Source: 2-02-FULL-66-22 sp964576535 (GTDB taxonomy: Bacteria > Methylomirabilota > Methylomirabilia > Methylomirabilales > 2-02-FULL-66-22). Taken from it: a stretch of DNA of 16,839 nucleotides. The position numbers and the translations under genes are program-made. The DNA lies in the NCBI GenBank assembly GCA_964576535.1, contig CAZNWB010000073.1:1-16839 (forward strand). The letters run 5' to 3'. Positions 7,106 through 12,557 of the stretch are shown piece by piece (the stretch's first letter is position 1; every line of letters starts with the position of its first letter). The notes below the pieces were generated by a model. It was not told the origin of the DNA. It was given only the letters and a program-made list of their open reading frames with translations, and did not search any database.

Positions 7106-7957
7106 CTAACGCGTCGTAACGATTCCCCCTGCCCGGATCACGTCGAGCCCGCGGCGCTCCAGTTCGTCCAGGTACACGTTGATGCCGATGGAGTCACTGG
7201 CCATGTGGCCGGTGATGACCAGGTTCCCTGCCAGCTTCTGCTCGCGGGCCTCCTTCAGGTCGGCCTCCGGAAAGTGCATCATCAGGACGGTGCCCACTCC
7301 GGCCTCGAAATAGGCCCGCAGCACATCCACGCCACCGTTGGTGTAGCCGGCCATCGCCACCGCCACTCGCCCCGCGAGGCGATCCGGGGCCCCCAGGCGA
7401 ACCTTGGGCTCGGTCGCCGCGACCGTCTGCTCCGGGATTTCCTGGAGGACGGCAATGACGTCGGCCACCGTCGCCCGGCTCTCGGGATCCTGGAAACGGG
7501 TCATCTGCTCGGAGATGATGCGGCGGCTAATGATATCGCAGGGCAGGTGGACGTTGAGGAAGGCGAGGTTCAGGAGCTTTGCGGCCTGCAGGACGCGGCC
7601 GTAATTCCTGGGGTGGGTATTCAGCTCCACGGACTGCATGCGCCGCTGGATGGCGGCCTCGGCCTTGGCGACGGGAACGCCACACTCGACCATCTGGTCG
7701 ATCTGCCGGGAGATCAGCGTCCAGCCATGGAGCGAGGCCGTCCATTCAGGGTGATGGGTGATGACGGCATCGCAGCGGAGCACCCGTGCCAGCAAGAGGT
7801 CGTCCACCCCGCAGTCAATGGTCGCCAGGACCCGGTGGATCTTGTCCCCCGGGAGGTGCACGCCGGAGTCGGGGGGAATCTCCGTGAGCCCCGAGAGGTT
7901 CAGGGCGATCTTCATGATCTGTTCGGTCGTCATCGAGGTTCCTGCGGGCGTCGTCAT
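7106..7957 (-). CDS. Nif3-like (DUF34) putative metal-binding protein
   Basis: 283-residue member of the Nif3/YbgI/YqfO group, which holds a dinuclear metal centre in a toroidal hexamer; suggested roles in the family include GTP cyclohydrolase I-type or metal-chaperone activity, none firmly general. Visible ligands: DAVITHHP (63-70, H68/H69), NVHLPCD (135-141) and MASDSIG after H251. At H251+4 an aspartate (D255) stands where the family usually has glutamate. VLMMHFPEAD (224-233) fits the later core. ATG at 7957 chosen because GGAGGGAGG precedes it by a few bases; the GTG 15 bases further up would lie in that site. Single gene, convergent with the Lrp-like gene and divergent from the permease fragment. 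Overall similarity to the family is moderate. Confidence 0.72.
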   Translation of the reverse strand: MTTPAGTSMTTEQIMKIALNLSGLTEIPPDSGVHLPGDKIHRVLATIDCGVDDLLLARVLRCDAVITHHPEWTASLHGWTLISRQIDQMVECGVPVAKAEAAIQRRMQSVELNTHPRNYGRVLQAAKLLNLAFLNVHLPCDIISRRIISEQMTRFQDPESRATVADVIAVLQEIPEQTVAATEPKVRLGAPDRLAGRVAVAMAGYTNGGVDVLRAYFEAGVGTVLMMHFPEADLKEAREQKLAGNLVITGHMASDSIGINVYLDELERRGLDVIRAGGIVTTR

Positions 7958-8046
7958 GGCGCCTCCCTCCACCGTCCAATGAGTCCGAATTCTCCTTCCC
8001 GTCTAGCACGCACCGGCCTGCCGGTCAAGCGCCATCGGCTTTCCCC

Positions 8047-8076
8047 TTGACGAGTTTGGCGGTTTCGTTCTACATA
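8047..8076 (+). promoter_or_regulatory. Strong sigma-70-like promoter ahead of the permease fragment
   Basis: TTGACG (8047-8052), an 18-base spacer and TACATA (8071-8076), among the best promoter matches on the plus strand here. Predicted RNA start is near 8083, about 120 bases before the fragment's ATG. Its strength fits the promoter of an intact transporter operon better than that of a dead fragment. Confidence 0.5.
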
Positions 8077-8127
8077 AGGCACCTTCCCCGAGATGCACGT
8101 GAGCGCGCCGGGAGGGGGACTGACAAG

Positions 8128-8208
8128 ATGATCGCTGGGTTTCGGCTCCCCGGACCCCACAGCCAGACCCGCTCACACCTCGCCCCTCGCGCGTCAGGCC
8201 TGACATGA
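8128..8208 (+). CDS. Possible 26-residue leader peptide coupled to the permease fragment
   Basis: ATG at 8128, preceded by GGAGGGGG about ten bases upstream, opens a 26-codon frame. It ends in TGA at 8206-8208, overlapping the permease ATG as ATGA (8205-8208). The permease itself has only a weak ribosome site, so translational coupling is plausible. The peptide (starting MIAGFRLPGP) is rich in Pro, Ser and Arg and resembles nothing I know. It may be chance. Confidence 0.3.
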   Translation: MIAGFRLPGPHSQTRSHLAPRASGLT

Positions 8209-8498
8209 CCCGCTACCTGGTTCGTCGCCTGTGGCAATCCCTGCTGGTCCTCTTCGGGATCTCCCTCATCGTCTTCATCATCCTGCATCTGACCGGGGAC
8301 CCGGCCGTCCTGCTGATGCCGCCGGACGCCACCAAGGAGGATATCGACAACTTCCGGAAGATCATGGGATTCAACGACCCGCTCTTCATCCGCTGGCCTC
8401 CCTGGAATTCCCTGAACCCGCCGTGGCGCTTTTTCGCGGAAACGCAATACGGACGCTTCCTCGCAGGGGCGATCGTCGGGAACAAGTGCTTGGGCTGA
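8205..8498 (+). pseudogene. dppB: N-terminal fragment of a DppB/OppB-type ABC permease
   Basis: 97 codons. Residues 1-30 (MTRYLVRRLW..., LIVFIILHLTGDP) are the classic first helix of DppB, and DIDNFRKIMGFNDPL (about 47-60) is the usual following loop. Homology runs to RFLAGAIVG (84-92), after which NKCLG-stop replaces the expected GDLG. The channel helices and EAA loop are absent, so it cannot be a functional permease. Its last family-like residue is exactly where the permease at base 1 begins, and 92 plus 232 residues would give a normal DppB of about 323. It may be a partial duplication, a rearrangement scar or an assembly misjoin. The next gene begins 48 bp later. Confidence 0.85.
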
Positions 8499-8545
8499 GG
8501 GCCAATTACTGATGGCTTCTTCGTGCTGGATCGGAGGCGGTCGTC

Positions 8546-8854
8546 ATGTATGTGGTCTGCGTAACCGTTCGCGTCGTCCCCGAGTATGCGCAGTTCTTCA
8601 TCCGGGCGACACTCGAGAATGCCCGAGAAAGCCGCAAGGAACCAGGAAACGCACGCTTCGACGTGTTGCAGTCCGAGGCGGATCCTGCCCAGTTCTTCTT
8701 ATACGAGGTGTACCGGGAGAAAGAAGACTTCGCCCGCCACCAGCAGACGGCCCACTACCTGAAGTGGAAGGACACCGTGGCCCCCTGGATGGCCGTCCCC
8801 CGGCTGGGCGTCCGCCACATGAGCCTGTTCCCGGACACGGATGGTTGGGGCTAA
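8546..8854 (+). CDS. LsrG-like antibiotic biosynthesis monooxygenase (ABM) domain protein
   Basis: 102-residue ferredoxin-like alpha+beta barrel protein, usually a homodimer. The stretch KEPGNARFDVLQ (34-45) and the later FLYEVYREKEDFARHQQT followed by HYLKW closely resemble LsrG, the phospho-AI-2 isomerase/degradation enzyme, and related YgiN-type quinol monooxygenases. There is no lsr operon around it, so autoinducer processing should not be assumed; a cofactor-free monooxygenase or isomerase of a small carbonyl or quinol substrate is equally likely. ATG at 8546 has GGAGG about nine bases upstream. It precedes the HMG-CoA lyase gene by 132 bp with an octamer palindrome in between. Confidence 0.85.
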   Translation: MYVVCVTVRVVPEYAQFFIRATLENARESRKEPGNARFDVLQSEADPAQFFLYEVYREKEDFARHQQTAHYLKWKDTVAPWMAVPRLGVRHMSLFPDTDGWG

Positions 8855-8858
8855 GAAC

Positions 8859-8939
8859 CGTTCGGCAGCACGGCCGTTCGGCACTTCGGCTGTTCGTCGA
8901 TGAACGACCGAACCACCGGACCGTCGAACAGCCGAACGC
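8859..8939. repeat. Imperfect palindrome of octamer units (NGTTCGNN), copy 3
   Basis: Left arm units CGTTCGGC, AGCACGGC, CGTTCGGC, ACTTCGGC, TGTTCGTC from 8859. The right arm holds the complementary type (GAACGACCGAACCACC, then CGAACAGCCGAACG). The inner part can form a tight hairpin around CGATG. It shares the unit, but not the exact sequence, of the copies at 729 and 891. Confidence 0.82.
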
Positions 8940-8986
8940 TTCTCGTCAGGTGGCCATTCAGCTGCCGAACATTGGGTGAGTGAGCA

Positions 8987-9913
8987 ATGCACCTCCCACC
9001 GAAGGTGACAATTTGTGAGGTGGGGCCGCGGGATGGGCTCCAGAACGAGGCGAGGAACGTCCCGACGCCCGACAAGATCCGGCTGATCGAGGCGCTCGCC
9101 GAGGCCGGGATTCAGCGGATGGAGGCGACCTCCTTCGTGGCGCCCAAGTGGATCCCCAACCTGGCCGATGCGGGCGAGGTCCTGGGGGGGATTCGACGTC
9201 GGCCCGGCGTGACCTACGCCGCGCTGGTTCCGAATCTCAAGGGACTGGAGCGGGCACTGGCAGCCAGAGTGGACGAAGCGGTGATCTTCCTGTCGGCCAG
9301 CGAGAGCCACAGCCGGAAGAACATCAACAAGGGTATCGCCGAGGCGCTGGAGACATACCGGGAGGTGGCGGGGGCCGTGGATCAGGCTGGCTTGCGACTG
9401 AAGGCGGCGATCTCTACCAGCTTCGGGTGCCCGTATGAAGGCGATGTGGATCCCTTGGCAGTCGTGGGCATCGCGATGGCGCTGGTGGAGATGGGTGTGG
9501 ACGAGGTCGGGGTGGCGGATACCACGGGTATGGCGAATCCCAGGCAGGTGTTCGACCTGGTTTCACACCTGGCCAAGCATGTACCAATCGAAATGATCAG
9601 CCTCCACTTCCATGACACGCGGGGAACAGCGCTGGCCAATGTCCTGGCTGGCCTCCAGGCGGGGGTGACGATCTTCGACGGCTCGGTGGGCGGCCTGGGC
9701 GGCTGCCCCTATGCCGCGGGCGCCACCGGGAACGTCGCCACCGAGGACCTGATCCACATGCTGCACGAGATGGGAATCGAAACAGGCGTGAATCTAGAGA
9801 AGCTCATCGCGTGCGCGCGCCTCGCCCAGGACATCGTCGGCCGCCCACTGGAAGGCCACGTCGCCAAATCCGGCCCGGTGAATCACGGTGGCGGCGGGTC
9901 AGGTTGTGGCTAA
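8987..9913 (+). CDS. Hydroxymethylglutaryl-CoA lyase
   Basis: 308-residue TIM-barrel lyase; cleaves (S)-3-hydroxy-3-methylglutaryl-CoA to acetyl-CoA and acetoacetate, the last step of leucine breakdown, using a divalent metal. Motifs: CEVGPRDGLQNE (10-21; R15 and D16 catalytic/metal), VGVADTTGMANP (174-185), LHFHDTRG (206-213; H207 and H209 metal ligands) and the HMGL signature SVGGLGGCPYAAGATGN (233-249) with the catalytic-loop Cys240 and N249. The cysteine distinguishes it from homocitrate/isopropylmalate synthases. Length is typical. Start ATG at 8987 has only a weak G-rich site (GGGTGAG). No other leucine-degradation gene (liu, ivd, mcc) is present in the window, so related 3-hydroxy-3-methyl acyl-CoA substrates remain possible. 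Converges with the toxin-antitoxin/sucD region. Confidence 0.92.
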   Translation: MHLPPKVTICEVGPRDGLQNEARNVPTPDKIRLIEALAEAGIQRMEATSFVAPKWIPNLADAGEVLGGIRRRPGVTYAALVPNLKGLERALAARVDEAVIFLSASESHSRKNINKGIAEALETYREVAGAVDQAGLRLKAAISTSFGCPYEGDVDPLAVVGIAMALVEMGVDEVGVADTTGMANPRQVFDLVSHLAKHVPIEMISLHFHDTRGTALANVLAGLQAGVTIFDGSVGGLGGCPYAAGATGNVATEDLIHMLHEMGIETGVNLEKLIACARLAQDIVGRPLEGHVAKSGPVNHGGGGSGCG

Positions 9914-9961
9914 GGGTCACGGAGGTGCGAGCAGGTCGCCTGAGGCGGATGGGATAGACGG

Positions 9962-10033
9962 TCAGAGCCGGTCCAGGATCCGGCGGGCCGCGGGGCCGAT
10001 GTCGCCGAGGTGCTCGACCATGTGGACGTCGAC
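9962..10033 (-). pseudogene. sucD: Remnant of a sucD-like 3' end behind mazF
   Basis: On the minus strand, VDVHMVEHLGDIGPAARRIL then DRL and TGA. This matches the last residues of the sucD-like protein at 10729-11631 (GVQVVEHLGDIGPAARRIQ). Over 57 bases (9971-10027 versus 10741-10797) I count 52 identities, including an unbroken run of 31. The homology begins about 14 bases after the mazF stop codon. The rest of the gene is absent. Differences between the copies show that it is not a very recent exact duplication. Confidence 0.85.
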
Positions 10034-10046
10034 CACGGGTGGGTCC

Positions 10047-10376
10047 TTAGGAGGGGTCAAAGCCCAGGGCGAAAAGCAATGCCTCGCGGACGTCTGAAAG
10101 GACCTCTCGCGAAACAGTGCCGACGAAAGACCGAAGGCCAGCCCTGGGAACGGTAGCAAGGTTGTCCAAGTTGATTGCGGAGGTAGTCTTCAGGCCAGAT
10201 TCCGGTCCGATGACTACCTCCGAGGGAATGCCGCGAATTGTAGTAGTTATCGGGGCGACCGTTACGGTGTGAAGGTGACCGATGACTTCCTGTCGGGTGA
10301 GCACCAGAACAGGCCGGCGACGATCCGGTTTAGGAAAACTGAACTGCCAAATCTCCCCACGGTTCACTTCGGCCAT
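10047..10376 (-). CDS. mazF: MazF/PemK-family toxin (mRNA endoribonuclease)
   Basis: 109-residue type II toxin expected to cleave mRNA at short specific sites when not bound by its antitoxin. The N-terminus NRGEIW and RRRPVLVLT (19-27) are typical of the fold. R21 and T44 (VAPIT) stand at the same 23-residue spacing as the catalytic Arg25 and Thr48 of Bacillus subtilis MazF. The later SAINLDNLATV (66-76) matches the conserved dimer strand. Its ATG overlaps the end of the antitoxin gene by 13 bp, the usual antitoxin-first order with coupled translation. Full length and intact. The cut sequence cannot be predicted. Confidence 0.9.
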   Translation of the reverse strand: MAEVNRGEIWQFSFPKPDRRRPVLVLTRQEVIGHLHTVTVAPITTTIRGIPSEVVIGPESGLKTTSAINLDNLATVPRAGLRSFVGTVSREVLSDVREALLFALGFDPS

Positions 10377-10597
10377 CGCTGGGCCCTCAGGATAGGTTCA
10401 AACTCATTGGGCGTGACTGGATGGCGCTTGTACCCCTCGCGGTGCCGGCGCACTTTCTCCTCGAGCGCCCGGCGCTTCAACCAAAGTTCCAGGGCCTCCC
10501 GAATGACCTCGGAGCGACGCCGACGTTCCGATTTCATCGCAACGTCAACAGCTTTCAAAAGAGGTTCATCAATACGAATCGATATAGTTTTTGCCAT
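10364..10597 (-). CDS. mazE: Ribbon-helix-helix antitoxin
   Basis: 77-residue partner of the downstream MazF. Residues 4-10 (TISIRID) form the DNA-contacting strand, followed by two helices (about 12-23 and 28-44; SEVIREALELWL) of a MetJ/Arc/CopG fold, then a basic, probably disordered tail (45-77) likely to wrap and inhibit the toxin. It should repress its own promoter as a dimer and be stabilised by MazF. The symbol is by role only: this is an RHH type, not the AbrB-fold MazE of E. coli. The start ATG at 10597 has no Shine-Dalgarno site and lies within about three bases of the predicted RNA start. Confidence 0.88.
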   Translation of the reverse strand: MAKTISIRIDEPLLKAVDVAMKSERRRRSEVIREALELWLKRRALEEKVRRHREGYKRHPVTPNEFEPILRAQRWPK

Positions 10598-10602
10598 GCC
10601 TA

Positions 10603-10637
10603 TGTATTATAGATTGTATTACGATTTGTCAAGACAA
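10603..10637 (-). promoter_or_regulatory. Toxin-antitoxin promoter with embedded operator-like repeats
   Basis: On the minus strand TTGACA (10632-10627) and TATAAT (10611-10606), spacer 15; shifting the -10 to TAATAC gives spacer 17. The -35 box sits inside a perfect inverted repeat TTGTC-AA-GACAA (10626-10637), and the spacer/-10 holds a direct repeat TGTATTA at 10603-10609 and 10615-10621, 12 bp apart. These are likely antitoxin binding sites. RNA would start near 10600, almost at the ATG. Confidence 0.75.
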
Positions 10638-10728
10638 TTTCCTGCTCACTACAAACGGGTCCTTTCCCCCAAGTCATGTATACCTCTCGGCTGCGTGCTG
10701 TTGCCGTGCAATGGAGCGAAGTGCTGAA

Positions 10729-11631
10729 CTATGGCAGGGTGTCTTGGATCCGGCGGGCGGCGGGGCCGATGTCGCCGAGGTGCTCGACCACCTGGACACC
10801 GGCATCGCGCAGGGCTGCGATCTTGGCCTCGGCCGTGCCGATGCCCCGGGAGATGATGGCGCCGGCGTGACCGAAGCGCATCCCGGGCCGGGCATACCGC
10901 CCCGAGACATAGGCCACGACGGGCTTGGTGAAGCCTCCGGCCTGGATGAGGGCAGCCGCGTCCTCCTCGTTGGTCGTCCCGATCTCGCCAAAGAGTGCGA
11001 TCATCCGGGTCTCCGGATCTCGCTCGAACAACGGTAGGAGTTCGCTCCAGCTTGCCCCCACGAAGGCATCGCCGCCCACGCCAATCGCCGTGGACTGGCC
11101 GACGCCGGCCTTGGTGAGGTAGTAGCAGAGAGTCGTCGTCTGTCCCCCGCTCCGGGAGAGCACGCCGCAGGGCCCTGGACGGAATGCCGTCCGCATCAGT
11201 TCCATTCGTCCCCCGATCACCCCGATGATGGCCTTGCCCGGACTCACCACGCCGATGGAGTTGGGCCCGATGACCACCGCCTGGCATTCCCGCGCCCGCT
11301 GGATGATCTCCAGCATGTCCTGCTGGGGGACGCGCTCGGGCACGAGCAGGACGAACCGGAGGCCCGCATCCAGCGCCTCGAAGGCCGCGCTCTTGGCAAA
11401 GCGGGGCGGGACGAAGACCACCGAGGTCGAGAGATTCGGGTGCTTTTCCCGAGCTTCCTCCACCGTGTCGTAGACCGGGACACCCGCCACTTCCATCCCG
11501 CCGCGCCCGGGCGTCACCCCGGCGACGATCCGGGTGCCGTAGCCCCGCATCATCTGGATGCGGAACTGGCCCTCCTTGCCGGTCGCGCCTTGCACGACCA
11601 CTTCTGTTTTTTCATCCAAGAGAATTGCCAT
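10729..11631 (-). CDS. sucD: Succinyl-CoA-synthetase-like CoA ligase, alpha subunit
   Basis: 300-residue CoA-binding, phosphohistidine-carrying subunit of an ADP/GDP-forming acyl-CoA ligase. The Rossmann CoA domain has VVVQGATGKEGQF (11-23) and GGVTPG-like AGVTPGRGG (37-45). The ligase domain has SRSGG (159-163), GQSTAIGVGGD (178-188), E216 in GEIG, matching the E. coli Glu208 that contacts the phosphohistidine, and GHAGAIIS (254-261) with active His255. Unlike canonical SucD, GPNCPG is GPNSIG (122-127), and SGTLTYE is SGGQTTT, so the acid substrate may differ (malate thiokinase or another dicarboxylate ligase are options). No strong ribosome site precedes the ATG at 11631. It is separated from its beta gene by two genes and two hairpin repeats. 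Confidence 0.88.
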   Translation of the reverse strand: MAILLDEKTEVVVQGATGKEGQFRIQMMRGYGTRIVAGVTPGRGGMEVAGVPVYDTVEEAREKHPNLSTSVVFVPPRFAKSAAFEALDAGLRFVLLVPERVPQQDMLEIIQRARECQAVVIGPNSIGVVSPGKAIIGVIGGRMELMRTAFRPGPCGVLSRSGGQTTTLCYYLTKAGVGQSTAIGVGGDAFVGASWSELLPLFERDPETRMIALFGEIGTTNEEDAAALIQAGGFTKPVVAYVSGRYARPGMRFGHAGAIISRGIGTAEAKIAALRDAGVQVVEHLGDIGPAARRIQDTLP

Positions 11632-11640
11632 GATTCATTG

Positions 11641-11768
11641 AGCCGTCAGCGGTCAGCCGTCAGCTATCAGCTTCCGAACCCGCGGGAACCTCGAACGTGG
11701 ATGGTGAAGCCCGATTCCTCAGCCCAATCGTGGACAAGCTGAGCGCTGACCGCTGAAGGCTGACAGCT
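11641..11768. repeat. Palindrome of heptamer units (GCTGANN), copy 1
   Basis: Left arm 11641-11673 reads AGCCGTC, AGCGGTC, AGCCGTC, AGCTATC, AGC in exact 7-base register. Right arm 11736-11768 reads GCTGAGC, GCTGACC, GCTGAAG, GCTGACA, GCT. The arms pair at 27 of 33 positions by my alignment, across a 62-base centre that itself contains GAACC/TCGAACG pieces like the octamer family. The right arm overlaps the thioesterase stop codon. Confidence 0.9.
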
Positions 11769-12153
11769 ATTGTTTGGCCTCGATCTTGGCCAGGAAGCGG
11801 TCGCGGGCCACGATCACCCGGTGGTGGCGGCACTCGCCGATCTTCTCCCGGGTATCGTGGGCGACGGCGGTGAAGGTGAGCTTGCGGCCCTCGATGGCTA
11901 TTAGCTCAGCCTCGGCCCGAACCTCCAGGCCGACGGGAGTGGCGGCGAGATGGGAGACGTCGAGCCAGGTGCCCACGGTGGTCTCGCCTGGGCCAAGATG
12001 CCTGGCGATGGCATTCACGGCGGCAGTTTCCAGCAGGGCCACCAGGCTGGGCGTCCCGAAGACGGGGACATCGCCGCTGCCCCAGGCCTCGGCCGTCTTC
12101 TCAGGGGTCACTCGCATGCTTGCGCTGCCACGCAGCCCGATCTCTAATCCCAT
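11767..12153 (-). CDS. FlK-like acyl-CoA thioesterase (hot-dog fold)
   Basis: 128-residue hot-dog thioesterase resembling FlK, the fluoroacetyl-CoA thioesterase of Streptomyces cattleya. T34 (FGTPS), E42 (ALLET) and H68 (DVSHLAATP) reproduce the spacing of FlK's catalytic Thr42, Glu50 and His76 (8 then 26 residues). The rest fits too: a TWLDVSHLAATPVG strand-turn, then long beta strands to AHDTREKIGE. It would hydrolyse a short acyl-CoA to the free acid and CoA; family members related to FlK are often of unknown substrate, so fluoroacetyl-CoA should not be assumed. ATG at 12153 has GGAG eight bases upstream; a GTG three codons earlier is less likely. It sits between the two subunits of a CoA ligase, and is bracketed by two heptamer palindromes. 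Confidence 0.85.
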   Translation of the reverse strand: MGLEIGLRGSASMRVTPEKTAEAWGSGDVPVFGTPSLVALLETAAVNAIARHLGPGETTVGTWLDVSHLAATPVGLEVRAEAELIAIEGRKLTFTAVAHDTREKIGECRHHRVIVARDRFLAKIEAKQ

Positions 12154-12175
12154 TCCATTCACTCCATTCAGTGGA

Positions 12176-12232
12176 AGCTGTCAGCCATCAGCAGTCAGCA
12201 CGCTGAGAGCTGATGGCTGAAGGCTGACAGCT
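12176..12232. repeat. Palindrome of heptamer units (GCTGANN), copy 2
   Basis: Left arm AGCTGTC, AGCCATC, AGCAGTC, AGC (12176-12199). Right arm GCTGAGA, GCTGATG, GCTGAAG, GCTGACA, GCT (12202-12232). The loop is only a few bases, unlike the 62-base centre of copy 1. It overlaps the stop codon of the ferredoxin-like gene (12231-12233) in the same way that copy 1 overlaps the thioesterase stop. Confidence 0.9.
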
Positions 12233-12557
12233 ATTTCCGATAAACAGGGGCCCGCCCTGCCGCCTCCTCGCTTGCAACGAAGACCTCCAGGCCGGGAAGC
12301 GGGACGTGGAAACGAACAACATTCTTCCCGCGGATCTCGCAATCCAAGAGACACCCCAGGCACTCCGTGCAGACGCCGCGTTTCACCTCGGTCAGGGTCG
12401 GCTTGAGGCGAGGCCGTCCGTCCTCCCCGATGACCAGCACGGGCCCGGGACTCTGCTCCGCGCATACTGTGGCGCAGGCCTTGGACTCGCAAGTGGGGCA
12501 GGCCGTGGTATCAATAGTCAAGGTGCCACCCGAGAGGACCTCGAACGCCAGGGTCAT
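12231..12557 (-). CDS. Small 2x[4Fe-4S] ferredoxin-like protein
   Basis: 108-residue cytosolic protein with eight cysteines in two sets: C20-P-T-C23-x4-C28-x3-C32 and C63-T-E-C66-L-G-C69-x3-C73. These should bind two [4Fe-4S] clusters, with the last cysteine of each set possibly serving the other cluster as in bacterial ferredoxins. About 30 residues between the sets (PVLVIGEDGRPRLKPTL) and a C-terminal strand region are not typical of the smallest ferredoxins and recall FixX-like proteins, but there are no fixABC genes here. The ATG overlaps the sucC-like stop as ATGA (12554-12557), so translation is coupled to the ligase beta subunit. The redox partner is unknown. Confidence 0.83.
   Translation of the reverse strand: MTLAFEVLSGGTLTIDTTACPTCESKACATVCAEQSPGPVLVIGEDGRPRLKPTLTEVKRGVCTECLGCLLDCEIRGKNVVRFHVPLPGLEVFVASEEAAGRAPVYRK

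Noticed and set aside
9962..10737. Insertion sequence or integron cassette carrying the toxin-antitoxin pair
   Set aside because: No transposase, integrase, terminal inverted repeats or attC-like fold. The flanking direct repeats are parts of sucD, not target-site duplications of usual size.
11767..12153. Dedicated fluoroacetate resistance gene
   Set aside because: The catalytic residue spacing matches FlK, but there is no fluorinase or other fluorometabolite gene nearby, and many FlK-like proteins have other or unknown substrates.
11641..12232. CRISPR array
   Set aside because: The repeated units are 7 bp, contiguous and arranged as inverted arms; there are no spacers of constant length and no cas genes.
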